From Phascolomyces articulosus (lineage: Eukaryota > Mucoromycota > Mucoromycetes > Mucorales > Lichtheimiaceae), in NCBI GenBank assembly GCA_025677815.1, contig JAIXMP010000001.1, positions 2,356,001-2,420,000 of the forward strand: a stretch of DNA of 64,000 nucleotides. The letters are read 5' to 3'. The notes below the pieces were generated by a model that saw nothing but the letters and a program-made list of their open reading frames with translations, did no database searches and was not told where the DNA came from. Within the stretch, counting starts at the first letter, position 1, and every line of letters begins with the position of its first letter. This document shows, in pieces, positions 1 to 12,232 of the stretch. A program made the position numbers and the translations under genes.

Positions 1-395
1 TTTTATACAAATACGATTAGATATTTAAAAAGCACCGAATTTTTATACATACGTAGGACCATCTTCTCCCAAGCCTATGGAATCGTGGGTCATAACATAG
101 AGAACGCGCAAGTGGGACAAGGCAGAAAGACGAACAGATCCCCAGCCATATCTATATACATTCCATTTTCCATCAGCTTTCATAATATCTCAATTTCCTG
201 GACTATTTTTTTTTCCTTTTTGTTTTCAATAAAGAATATTCAATTGATCCTTACGTCAAAAAGTTAAGGAAGGTTGATCCAATGGGAATAATACCGCCAT
301 AACATGCAAATCCATTCATTACTGCAAACATACCATGTTCACGAACACCATAAAATAAGTATTGTCCTTTGTAGTCACCAAGTCCAGTAGATGGC

Positions 396-426
<31 letters not shown>

Positions 427-2281
427 TATGTGTATGTGTGATTACGATCAGCTGTATGAAACGAATGTTGTAAGGAAAAGAGAAAAAAAAACTATTAGAT
501 TATAATATACATACGTGTTGGAAAGGAGCAGCCGACTTCCAACGTACCAAGTTGGATGAGCTAAGATCAGCCGAACCAGACATAAAGTCAGGAATTGTAC
601 CAGCAATTGCATTCAATACAATTTCGGATGCTTTACGGGAAGCAACAGCAGGATCACTTGGTGTGAATCGAGGAAGAGCTGCTTCCCAACCTTGAGGTAA
701 ATCACCAGCGAAGCGACGTTCAATTTCAGCTGCCTCAGTTGGATATTCTTTACTATATTTTTCAAACAAAGTATTCCATGAAGCTTCATACTCTTGACCA
801 TGAAGTGTTCGGGAATTATAAAGATCATAAACCTATATTTTTGTTTTTGTAGCACGAAACAAGTGTGAGAATAAAAAGGGACAAGTGCCCATACCCACAT
901 ATTACATTTGTAATTAATAAGACTTACTGTTTGTGGAACCACATATTTTTCTTCCGGATTAAAACCAAACTTTTGTTTGAGTTGTTTTATATCATCAGCT
1001 TATATAATATATATTGAAATGTCAGTAAAAGAAATACGGCAATAAGAACAACGTGTGAAACGACAAATACATACGTGTTAATGGTGAACCGTGGGCTTTC
1101 GACGTGTTTTCAATAAGGGAGCCGTAGCCTATATCATCACACATTGATAATATCATTAATAAAATAGAACAACATAAATATTATATTCATAATATGGTAT
1201 ATTCCTTTTCCTACCAATTGTCGTGGAAATTTCAATCAATGAAGGTTTGTCCTTCACGGCTTTTGCTTCTTCGATGGCTTTTCCAATGGCTTCTTGATCA
1301 TTGTTACCATCAGCAACACCCGTTGTATGCCATCCACAAGCTTCAAAGCGCATACGCACATTCTCCGTAAATGAGATGTTGGTTTCACCATCAATGGTAA
1401 TCTTGTTGGAATCATATAAACAAATCAATTTACCCAACTTCCAATGACTATGCAGCATTGTATATATTAAGTACTTGGTCTATTCCATCAAATTATTGAA
1501 ACCAATATGATGAATGTATACTATACTATACCCTGCAAGTGAAATGGCTTCAAGTGCTACACCCTCTTGAAGACAACCATCACCGAGAATGACATAGGTG
1601 TAGTTATCAAAGATTTCATAATTGGGGCGGTTATATGTGGCAGCAAAATGTTCTTGTGCAGCAGCAAGACCAACAGCGTTGGAAATACCTTGACCTAACG
1701 GGCCAGTAGTAACTTCTAAGCCTGGAGTGTCTGTAACTTCAGGATGACCCGGTGTTCTATTTGTTTTAATCACGAAAAAGAACACGCCATTAAATATGAG
1801 TGCACCAACACCCTTTTTCCTTTGTACACACGAACAGCATATCCCACCCAACAGATCCATCTAAATAATAAAAAGTGCTGAGAATAATTGAAATGCTTAT
1901 TACTTGCTACCAACTTGACGGAAGTTCTTAAGATCATCCATGGATACATCAAATCCCAAAAGATGCAAAAGAACATATTGAAGAGCACAGCCATGACCAT
2001 TAGACAATACAAATCGATCACGGTTGATAAACTTGGTATTCTTGGGATTTACTATTTATTTAATTTTTAATGTTCAGTTTTCTACTATATATTGTTTCTT
2101 TTTGCTTCTTCTAACACACAGAGAAATAAAATTTACCATTTAAATACTTTGTAAACAAGACATTAGCCATTGGAGCACATCCCATAGGAGCACCAGGATG
2201 ACCTGAATTAGCACCACGCGTCATATCAGCGGCCAAGACGCGAATAGTATCAACAGCAAGTTGGTCTACAGAGTGTACCAT
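1..2281 (-). CDS. TKL1: Transketolase, 3' end beyond the window
   Basis: Thiamine-diphosphate enzyme of the non-oxidative pentose phosphate pathway; moves two-carbon ketol units between sugar phosphates in the cytosol. The start ATG (2279-2281) opens [20 protein letters not shown], followed by SGHPGAPMG, the usual transketolase N-terminus. Exon 1 is 2281-2137. Exon 2 (to about 1904) reads [17 protein letters not shown] and joins across an intron to [20 protein letters not shown] and [11 protein letters not shown]. Later exons carry [11 protein letters not shown] (diphosphate binding), [42 protein letters not shown] and [13 protein letters not shown] (catalytic Glu of the pyrimidine domain). 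The last visible coding is [14 protein letters not shown] at about 60-160, followed by a GTATGT donor, so the C-terminal domain lies outside. About eight to nine short introns are present; one of about 140 nt (1762-1904) is open in another frame and can be misread as coding. Divergent from the PP2A gene. Confidence 0.95.
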
Positions 2282-3526
2282 GATATTCCAGAAGGATTTG
2301 TTTTGTTAATGGGAAAAGATAAAGAAGAAAGAAAAAGAACCGGGCCAAAACATTTCCTATTGTTAGGTGTTTATATAACAAAAGAAACCTTCCATCAAAG
2401 TTTCTATAAAATAACATTATCAAAATACTATAAAAAGAAAGTTTGAGGTTATTCCCGTCCTTTAATTGAACTTTCTACAAGTTGTATGATATCTTATAAA
2501 ACAAATAGGGTAAAATCAATTGCTTATTGATTTCTCATAGATCACGCGTACACACACACACACACACACACACAAATCTATCGTTTTATTTTTCTTGTGT
2601 GTGAGAGATTCTAAATTCTGAACAAACGAAAAAAGATCTGCTCACGCACCATCATCTTTTGCATATGCATCTATTGAAAACAAAAGTTGTTTACGCCCAA
2701 CTAACGCATTACAGAATAAGATTTATTTTTAGCCCGATGAGGTAACCTTCAATTCAAAGAAGCCTTTCTATTATTGAAATTCAAAAAAGATGAATTCTAT
2801 TGTAATATAATATATATATAATGCAAGAAAAAAATGAATAAAAAGATTGGACTGGGACGCGGGAAATGTTATTATGGTTATCGTTGCTTCTGACTACGTT
2901 TACCTAGTAGTAATCAATAAAGATCCAAAACCTGAAAAAGAATTCTGCCTTGTTAAAATTATTCTGTCCTTTTTCTCACAAGGCACTAATTATTCTGTTG
3001 CATTTACTATCATCTGGAAATACTTAAACTCTCACACGATAAACTAATAATGTAGGTAATTTCACCTATATACTCTTAAAAGGTATCATTGTTTCAAGTT
3101 TCTCACCGGGGAATATCATTATTATTATTAGTTTGTACCATATAAATATAGATTTATACACTTATACAGTTACAGAGACACAATATTAATACAGCACAAT
3201 ATAATTATAACAGCCTGATTTTTTCATGCTCCTTCGATATTATTTTTAGAATCAATCTAATGCTTCATTTTTTGACAAGTACCTCTTTTCCCTTTAGGTT
3301 GATTGTTTGCATGACAATAATAATGTTGAAAAAAATATTTGCTAAAAAAGACCCATTTAAAAATCTGAATATTAAAAATATAACGTGCATAAAGCAATTG
3401 TAAACCCAGCAAGCGGAGGACATCATCGTCTACATAGACCGTTTTATTTTTTTTCACTACCAGCCTTTTTATATATTTCTTTTCGTTTTTTTTTTTTTTA
3501 CTTGTTGAAAGATAATCGTTTTGATA
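2282..3526. promoter_or_regulatory. Divergent intergenic region, transketolase / PP2A-A
   Basis: 1.2 kb between two head-to-head genes. It holds a (CA)12 microsatellite at about 2550-2574 and AT-rich DNA with T-rich runs just before the PP2A start. No credible gene is visible; short open frames here lack fungal-like protein composition. Confidence 0.5.
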
Positions 3527-3810
3527 ATGGAAATCGATAGTACTCGTAGTAACAATGCCACATCAACTGATATGGAAGTGGATAGTCCTGAAGACCTTAA
3601 TGGTTATTATGTTGCTAGTCTTATTGACGAACTGAAACATGACGATGTGCAGTATCGGCTGAATTCAGTAAACAAGCTCACTGTTATTGCCGAAGCACTT
3701 GGACAGGATAGAACTCGAGACGAACTCATTCCATTTATTCATAACGGTAAATTATATCCTTTATCTATTACTAGAAGAGTTTTGTTTTTTGTTTTGAATA
3801 TTGGAAATTT

Positions 3811-3844
<34 letters not shown>

Positions 3845-4942
3845 AATATATAAAGATATTTTATACTTTGAAGCGTTTCTAATATTTTTAATGTACCGTA
3901 TTCTGTAAAAGATTTGATTGGTGATGAAGATGAAGTGCTTTTAGCCCTTGCTGAACAATTACCCAACTTGACCGATGCTGTGGGTGGTAACTCTAATGCA
4001 ACGTATTTATTACCACCTCTGGAATCATTGGCTTCTGTGGAAGAGGCGATTGTGAGGGACAAGGTTTGAATTGGCTTCTTTTTTTTTTGGCAGTTAAAAA
4101 AAATGAAGAAAGAGAAAAAAAATACTCGAGTAACAGATAGATAGTGTGAGAAGAAAAATGATAGGTGAGACAATCTCAAAAAAAAAAAGAGTATTGACAA
4201 GGATTATATAGGCTGTTTGGGCACTTTGTGAAATTGCAGAAATATTATCACCAGAACAACTGCTAGAAAGCTTTATACCAATGCTTAAACGACTCAGTTC
4301 ATGCGAATGGTTTACAAGTCGGGCATCAGTTGCAGGATTATATGCAGCCGTATACAAAAAGTGTAGTCCTATCCAAACAGAATTACAAAAGTATGAGAGA
4401 TAATGATATTGGACAGGATGTGAGAAAGAAAAAAGGGTGTTACTATGATGATTTATTAATGGTCCCATTCAAAAAAAAAAGTTCATTTGCCCAGTTGATT
4501 CAAGATGAAAGCCCAATGGTCAGAAGAGCTGCTGCAAAGGCCTTGGCAGTAAGTGAACATCACATAGTAAACAAAATAGCATACTCATAATATGATACTT
4601 ATTCCCATTCATCTAACCCATTTAGGGATTTACAGAGCAAATGCCAACTGCTGAAGTCCTTAGCGTGAGCTTGCCTTTATTCCAAAAGGTTGCTACAGAT
4701 GATCAAGATTCTGTTCGATTATTGGCTGTTGAGGATATGATTGCTATTGCAAAACTGATTACAGAGGAACAAAGAGCTGAACATCTACTATCAACATTTG
4801 ATACTCTGGCTGCCGATAATTCTTGGAGAGTCAAATATATGGTTGCTTGTAAATTTGTAGAGGTAATCCATCTGATTTCTTTGAAAGACAGGGGGGAAGA
4901 ATTGAAATGTATCGTAAAAAAAAGTTATGGAAAGGATTATCA

Positions 4943-4999
<57 letters not shown>

Positions 5000-6432
5000 G
5001 CCAATATTGCTAACGATGGATAAATGAAAAAAAAAAAGTTAGCAGAGGCCTTTGGTAAGCCAATTGTTTGTAAACACTTTACCCCTGCTTATGTCAATCT
5101 TATCAAGGATCCCGAAGCTGAAGTGCGAACTGCAGCAGCAGGAGAAATATCAGGTTTATTGATTTTATTTTTTTATTTTATAGCTATTGAGTAATTGATG
5201 GATAATGATGTTGACTCGAAATTGACATTTTATATTTAGGCTTGGCACATTATATTGACAAAGAAGTCGTCATCGAAAGTTTATTACCTTGCGTTCAAGA
5301 ATTGGTTACGGATAACAATGAATATACACGTGCTGCTCTTGCTAAAGAAGTGAGTGGACTAGCACCTATTTTCGGAAAGGAAGCGTAAGTAATAAATCAT
5401 CATGGAAACATACTTATAAGGGAGAGGGAGAGAGCGGATAATGATATATAAACTTATTTTGAAATATCATAATAGGACACCTGAGCATCTACTCCCTGTA
5501 TTTTTACAACTCTTGAGGGATGAGTCACCTGATGTACGATTAAATGTTATATCTAAATTAGATGAATTGAATGATGGTAAGCAAATATGAATGGTAGCAA
5601 ACAGTTGAGGATGTAGAGTTATAGTTATGGTACAATGGAAAAGGAAACAAATATTCAATATGCTTTTATATTAGTTGTTGGTGTTGAGTCGTTAAGTCAA
5701 TCACTTTTACCAGCCATTATGGAACTCTCAGAAGAAAGTCAATGGCGTATCCGATTACAAATTATTGAATATATGCCCGTTATTGCAAGACAACTTGGAG
5801 AAAATATTTTTGACGCAAAACTTACAGCATTGTGTATGTCTTGGTTGCAAGATAAGGTGTATGCAATCCGTGAAGCTGCTACCATCAACCTTAAAAATTT
5901 GGCACAAGTCTTTGGTAATTCATGGACCAAAAAGACAGCTATTCCACAAATCCTTAGTATGGTTCATGAAGAAAATTATTTGCACAGAATGACTACTTTA
6001 TTTGCTTTAACAGTATGTTTCTATAATGAAAAAAAAACCCCCGATGAAATACGATGGTAGTGTAAGGTAAAAAAAAAACCATACTCATCAAATACAATTT
6101 ATTTATAGGAAATTGCCAAAGTTCTTCCGCCAGATGACATTAAAGAGGCTATCGTTCCTACTGTGGTCAGTTTATCAAATGATTCTATTCCAAACATTCG
6201 ATTTAATGTAGCCAAGTCTCTTGAAGAACTCATACCATTATTACAAAAAGGTGAACCAAAAACACCTGCTTCAGAAGAAGTTCTCAACAATACAATTAAA
6301 CCTGTTCTTGATAAATTATCTCAAGATACAGACAAGGATGTTAAATTCTTTGCGCAAAGGGCTTTGGAAAGAGGCAATAACCCAACAACAGAAAATTCAC
6401 CAAATCTTGAAAGTCCTGAAGCAAAACTCTGA
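3527..6432 (+). CDS. TPD3: PP2A scaffold (65 kDa regulatory A) subunit
   Basis: HEAT-repeat scaffold that holds the catalytic C and regulatory B subunits of protein phosphatase 2A. ATG 3527 begins [10 protein letters not shown], then [20 protein letters not shown], typical of the first PR65 HEAT repeat. An upstream in-frame TTG at 3521 is not used. Ten exons: 3527-3746, 3912-4063, 4212-4390, 4482-4548, 4626-4862, 5048-5153, 5240-5384, 5476-5576, 5675-6012, 6109-6432; together 622 residues, the normal family length. Recognisable blocks are [66 protein letters not shown] and [20 protein letters not shown]. Introns 1 and 5 contain long simple repeats (A29 and (ATT)19). The acidic N-terminal extension and acid-poor tail are not conserved features. 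Identification is secure. Confidence 0.95.
3814..3842. repeat. Poly-A run inside PP2A-A intron 1
   Basis: 29 consecutive A residues within the first intron of the PP2A-A gene, downstream of the GTAAAT donor at 3747. A slippage-prone homopolymer with no coding effect. Confidence 0.9.
4943..4999. repeat. (ATT)19 microsatellite in PP2A-A intron 5
   Basis: 57 nt of perfect ATT repeats inside the intron that follows exon 4626-4862. It keeps a frame open artificially. Confidence 0.9.
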
Positions 6433-6820
6433 AATATTTTGTTTAATTTCACAAAAGAGAAATTATAGTTTTCCCTTTCTCTCTATCCCATCCCCATCCA
6501 CTCTCAGATTTATATTTTATATATATATATTATAGCCTCGCTATATATTCAATTTAGGAAGAACAAAACATCGAACTTTGTACATACGCTTTTTTAATAT
6601 TGGGCAATTTAACTTTTGTTATTAATTAATATTATATCATGAATTTATTCGAAAAAAAAAGAAAAAGAAACTTCTTGTGGATGTTCTTATCCCATCCATA
6701 TATAAATTCTTTTTTTTGTCTCTTCCTTCCATATGTATATACTATAAAATTGAAGTAATATATACTATTTTTATATATGGATATTGATTGACAATTTTGT
6801 TCTTGTATATATGCTCATCT
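6433..6820. other. Convergent 3' intergenic region
   Basis: 388 bp between the convergent PP2A-A and dehydrogenase genes. AT-rich, with T-rich and TATATA stretches of the kind seen at fungal 3' ends. No gene seen. Confidence 0.5.
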
Positions 6821-8411
6821 TCAACTTGAATTTTGTATGATCATTCCAACAGCCTCGTTACCATCGGTTAAATTAAAAGCCTCTGTGATTTGATGTAGTG
6901 GGAATCTGCAGACACATATCACACTATACGTTTGAATAACCCACTCATATATTCACCCAGTGCATCACATCATAAAATGATGGGTTTGATATAACCCAAT
7001 TAATAATATTAAAATGAACAATGTAAAAATTGAATTGAAGTACTTACTCATGTGTGATTAATGGTTTGACATCAATTCTTCCGCTTGAGATCAACTCAAT
7101 GGCGCGAGGATATGTATGATGATGCCTAAAAAAGAACATGAAATTCAGCCACACACCTTTTTTTTTCTTTGCGCAGCCTTTTTATACGGATATAAATCAC
7201 TATATTTACTTGTGCACGCCACGTAATGTAATATCTCGCAATGCAAATGTGCTGATCGGAACAACTTGATCCGCGTCTCCTCCAGGTTCTGTTCTACAAC
7301 AAACACCTCCCTGTCGTGTGACCATAATTGCTATGCGTAATGCTGGAGCAGTCCCAGTACATTCGATCGAACTCTGTGCACCTTCTTCACCATTACCATT
7401 AATAAATTCACCACAGATTGCTTGTGCCACTGTCTCTTCACTCCATTTAGGATCTAAATAATATGTTGAATCTGCTCCCAAAGACTCGGCTAATGTTAAA
7501 CGTCCGGGATGGGTATCCAAGACAATGACAGGTCCAATACCTGTTGCCTTGGCTACCATGAGAACCAAAAGTGCAATTGGACTAGTACCAGTAACCAATA
7601 AGGATTCACTTATACGTACACCAGAACGATCAATTGCTGCAATAGCTATACATAAGGGGTCTAATAATGCTGCTTCACTATAGCTAATATGATTGGGAAT
7701 TCTATAATTATTTACATACAAGTGTGTGAATTTGTGAATAACTCAAATTCTGTATTATTATATATATATATTTCTGCCCCAGATGAAAACGAGTAAGCTT
7801 TAATTGATTTTCACACGCACTACCAGAGAAAAACATAAAAAAATTCTATATACCTGTGCAACCAAGCAGTTGGATGTGTTACGTATTTTGCAAATAGACC
7901 ATGAAGTGGAAATGTTCCCCGATGGATGATATTGGAACAAAGATTATAGCGACCATCCAAGCAAAAGTTGCAATCAGAACATGGAACTGAACTATATTTA
8001 TACAAATAATTAAATAAATCATACATTGTAAGATGAAAAAGGAAAATAAGCAAAGATCATATAGCAATATATAATAAATTATGAAGCTTACGGTTCAATG
8101 GCAACACGATCACCGACTTGAATATTTTGTGGATTTGCATAATTATCAACAGCTGTGACAATTCCAGCACCTTCATGGCCTAATATAAATTGCTGGAGCC
8201 AGCTATATGACGGTAAACCTAATTTCCATTGTACGATATCTAAACTGGATATACTAGTAGCCTTCATTTGGATCAGTGCTTCGCCATTTCTTGGTGTTGG
8301 TATATCAAGTGGGACAATTTGAAGGTTACTACTTCCAGCAAAAGAAGTTAAAGCAGCTCCTTGATTACTTTGTGGAAGTTCGTAGTCAGGCTGATATACA
8401 GTTAGACCCAT
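6821..8411 (-). CDS. Medium-chain (zinc-type) alcohol/polyol dehydrogenase
   Basis: NAD(P)-dependent oxidoreductase of the MDR superfamily; substrate unknown. Exons 8092-8411, 7854-7991, 7210-7701, 7125-7048 and 6905-6821 give 370 residues, normal for the family. The structural zinc loop is complete: [15 protein letters not shown] (C-x2-C-x2-C-x7-C). GHEGAGIV (zinc-binding GHE) is present. The catalytic-zinc cysteine, usually in a CGSD-type motif, is replaced: the sequence reads [11 protein letters not shown]. The later Glu ligand is an Asp (ALLDPLC). The Rossmann loop is GTSPIA rather than GxGxxG, followed by [10 protein letters not shown]; Asp after strand 2 suggests NAD preference. Closest overall pattern is sorbitol/threonine dehydrogenase-like. 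Possible altered metal use or a non-classical reaction. Confidence 0.85.
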
Positions 8412-10139
8412 ATTATTTTTATAGGTATTGTAATTTAATAATGAAAGATACGTATGAAGAAAGGAAAGAAAGAAAACAATCCGAAAGAAGAAAAAGGTGT
8501 AAATCGATATACTTAATAACTTTTATAAAAGTTCATCACAACCCTTAACTGTGGTTGATGTTGTTTTGATTTTTTTTTCTTATCGATTTGTTCCTTATCA
8601 TAATTTGATCATGAAGATTTGCAGAAAACTAGTATAAATGGATTCCTTTTGTGGATATCCGCATGACCTATTTACGTTGTACATACATACATAAAATGTG
8701 ATGAAAAAAGTATGTTCCGGCGTCGCTATGACGATTGTTCCTTTTTTTCCCAAAAATAATAAATAGCATAAAATTCCATGATTCATTATAATGTTTTTGG
8801 ACTTTGAATATTAATCCTTTATTATATAATGGGTGGCAATATAATATTAAATTAATATATGAAAAGATGAGTATTATTGTTCAGCCTACTTCACTTATCT
8901 AAAGCTAGCCATGATCATTTATTACTTTTAATAATATTTTATGTTTTCACTATATCTACTTTTTTTTTGCCATGGTATATAGCAATCAATTTAAAAGCAT
9001 GGTATTAGGTAGTACTAGTGTAAGTAATGCAATTGATTACTATCTCAATGTCAATGTATAGTACTTACCCAGAGAAGAGAATTAAGGTAGAAATTCTGGC
9101 TTACTTTATCTTTTTTTGCTAGGTTATGTACGTGAATAAAAAAAACAAACTGTAAAAAGAACATTGTATGAAGCAAGGTACTTTATACTCAGGAGAAATG
9201 ATAGTAATACTTTATTATATGGACTTTTTTTTTTAAAAAAAAAAGATCGACCAATGGAGCATATACTATTAATAATATTATAAATATAATTCATTTATAC
9301 ATGAAGTTATGACGTGGGATATTTTTAATATGGTAATAAGAAATTGATAAATATTTATTTCTAATAGTGATATACTACGTTTTAACATTAAAGATACATA
9401 TATCAATAAAAAAAAATACTATAGTTGACAGTAATTAATGTTGTCAACATGCTATCTAAAAAAATTCTTATTTGAACCTATCGAACTTTGACCTTGTCTA
9501 TAAAGAAACCTATTGTCGTTTTTTATTTTGAGAAAATAATCCATCAAGACGTCACTGTCACATCCACGTAACAGGAAGTAATAAACAGGAACAGGAACAA
9601 GAGCAACGTAATTACATAAAAAAATTGAAAAGAATTAAACAGAAGAACGATCTTGAATGAATGAGAAGAGTAAAATGGGGTCCGATGATTATAAACTCTA
9701 AGCATGGATCAGAGGTATAGTTGGTATAACCTAATTTGTTGGTATTCTCACTTGATATTTTCACTCTATTCTCATGTCTCCCTCACACAATCTTGTATAC
9801 ATTGCCTTTTCTCACTACAATTATATTGCTCCATGTAAGTATTATAAGCTGACTACACAAGATTTAATCAAATATAAGTATTAGTTTATAATTTTATGCT
9901 CATACTATTTCTTTTGTAGCCTATCTTCTCTTTTTTTTAGTTAGGACAAATTATGAAGTGATTTCTTTGCACCCTCGTTTCTAGTTCTCTTGTCTCTTTT
10001 CTCATAGACTTAAACATTAGATTGGATACATTTCATAGGCCACTCACATATCCCATTCTTGTTTCCTCCGTTTTTCAGGCTTTTTTTTTTCTTTGCAACG
10101 TATTCATTTACTAACGAAATAACTATCTTTTAATACACA
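8412..10139. other. Gene-poor intergenic DNA
   Basis: 1.7 kb of AT-rich sequence upstream of the dehydrogenase. Many short T and A runs; no open frame with convincing protein composition on either strand, and no tRNA-like box pair. Confidence 0.5.
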
Positions 10140-11000
10140 ACCAATTATTCTACCTAGAACGGTGCCAGAGTCGTTAAAACCTGTTTGCCGCTAAAATAAT
10201 ACAATCGTTCGAACCATTTGATTTACAAACAGAATATGGCATATGTTTGACGGCTGCAACAGCTTTAAGCTAATGCTGTGTTTATTATGTCTATCTCACA
10301 CTTGGTGACACTCCCGCTTAGTCCGAAATGATTTAGCGAAAAAAATCTGGAGTGTCATTGACCATACTATCGACGATTTGAAGATCCTTGCAGCGAGTTA
10401 ATATATATTAAGCATTTCATATATTTTGTGTACGCCTTATCCTACTTTCTTTATTGAAGACTCCGTTGTGGTACATGCATAGGGGCAGACCAGTGGAGAA
10501 ATATTTCAAAGAATAATACAAAAATAATCCAATTATAATGCTTGATATCAGGATTATTTAAACAATGGCACCGTTAGCCACGATTCTGATTCTCATTGTT
10601 TGGGGGCAAGAGATTGCAGTAATTCATTCGATTAGGCTTCGTTCTTTTAAAGTAATAATATCAAGTTTGGATGTTCCGATCTTGGCAAACGCGATGCCAG
10701 TGGCTCAACACAAAAAGAAGAAAGTGTGGAAATACGTCACAGTCCTAAATTAATGAAGGGTATGTTTTGTTGTATGGTGTCAGAAAAAAGCAAATAATGG
10801 CGCTGTAGTATCACGAGTACTCAAAGCCATTTGCTTTAACCCTACTTGTAGACATAATCACCTTCAAGCATGCAAGAGCGACTCCAATAGTTGCATAACG
10901 GACATATTAATTTTGAGATGGAATGGCCATTTGAAATATAAATATATAGAATTACGTCTGCACCTTTCTATTACCATTTTCTTTTTTGCGAAGAGAATAT
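10140..11000 (+). pseudogene. Decayed coding remnant, unidentified
   Basis: Several protein-like segments lie in different plus-strand frames and are broken by stops. About 10185-10275 reads FAAKIIQSFEPFDLQTEYG and CLTAATALS. About 10320-10400 reads RLVRNDLAKKIWSVIDHT and IDDLKILAAS. About 10645-10790 reads IKFGCSDLGKRDASGS and ESVEIRHSPKLMKGMF. About 10798-10920 reads AVVSRVLKAICFNPTCRHN then SDSNSCITDILILRWNG. The composition is far more protein-like than surrounding DNA. The Cys-x4-Cys piece followed by S-D-x-N is faintly like the zinc-ribbon/RD-N end of OrfB/Fanzor-type proteins, but this is only a suggestion; no family can be assigned. Confidence 0.35.
10306..10357. repeat. Short inverted repeat (TGACACTCC / GGAGTGTCA)
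   Basis: Nine-base arms at 10306-10314 and 10349-10357 around a 34-nt spacer, inside the decayed coding remnant. Could form a hairpin; function unknown. Confidence 0.5.
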
Positions 11001-12232
11001 ATTTTCTATTCTTGATAATGCTGGTTTTCGTTATCAATGATTATTTGGTTCCAAGAAGATATATAATCAATTTAATCATATGCTTTAATGAATTTTCTCA
11101 TTCATCACATACACTGTCAAACTTATTTTGCTTATTACAAAGAAGTATATATATAAACACAAAATAGGAACTACATTAAGATGAAGGTATGCTTCTTGAC
11201 TATCTAATGATACTTGTTTTGTTAAGTTTGGACAAGATAAAAGTAAATGAAAAACATCTATCAAAAATAAAAAATACAATTTCATGCAAATAATAAAAAA
11301 GGAGTGTTCTGATTGGTTTAATTTCTTCTATAAAACGTCATCCTCTGATGCAGTATTAAACAACTTGGCTCTTTCTCCTTCAAAAACTATTTTCTTCATA
11401 ATTGCCTTGTCCTTGCCCGTCGTTATTTTTTTTAACAATCCTTTCAAAAGGCATGTACCTACAATGTATGATAATGGACTAATTATATTTGATAAGAGAA
11501 GAGTTTGAAGGAAATGAGAATATATACGTTCAATAGCCTTCTTTTTTTTATAAACATTTTACAAGCAACGAAAACAACAAAAGACGAACAAAAAAAAAAC
11601 AAGTACTCGTAAGGATTATTGAACAGAGTGTATGAGGATAACGATGAGATGATAAGCTACTGGTATAATAACAGATAAAAATGTAGCACTTTTACTAACA
11701 TTGATTGCATCTGCTATTCTTATATTATTATATACCTTATATACTATTGTACTATTTGATTTGTATAATTCAATCTCATCCATATTTATGATAACTGGTG
11801 ATGCATTTAATGTTAGCATGTGATATGTCGATGAAACCCAACCATACTTTTAACTAGAGCCATCATAACTACGGTATGATACTATACACTAAGATATCTA
11901 TTCATATCGAGTTCCTCGATCCTTACCTTCATGAGATAAGTAAGCTTTTATAGGAAGTAGTGCATCAATCCCAGTATTTAATGGTGCAATACAATTATAA
12001 GAAACAGAGTTATGACTATGAAGGAGATATATATACTTGTTTACACCATGACTACACAAATGAATATTAAAATAAATTACCTTGATAAGGCAATAGGTGT
12101 TCGGGTCTATGCTTTTTATCCAATCAATAATTGTTCAAATTCTCCAGTGGACTTTTTTTTGCATAAGGCCAACCCCTTCTTCCTTTATTACCTTTTTTTG
12201 GTTCTTTTTTCATAACAATTTACACAACAAAC
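11001..12232. other. Gene-poor region upstream of the fasciclin gene
   Basis: AT-rich DNA with no supported gene. A minus-strand ATG frame at 11616-11819 (67 codons, hydrophobic end) has no supporting context. The last 60 bases before 12233 are pyrimidine-rich, as in fungal promoters. Confidence 0.4.

Noticed and set aside
1762..1904. Open frame overlapping transketolase exons 2-3
   Set aside because: It is the intron; splicing GTAATAAG to AAATAG restores GSKTPGHPE of transketolase.
4943..4999. Possible leucine-repeat protein
   Set aside because: It is an (ATT)19 microsatellite inside an intron.
10195..10225. tRNA B-box-like GTTCGAACC
   Set aside because: No matching A box or foldable arms around it; the stretch also reads as decayed coding sequence.
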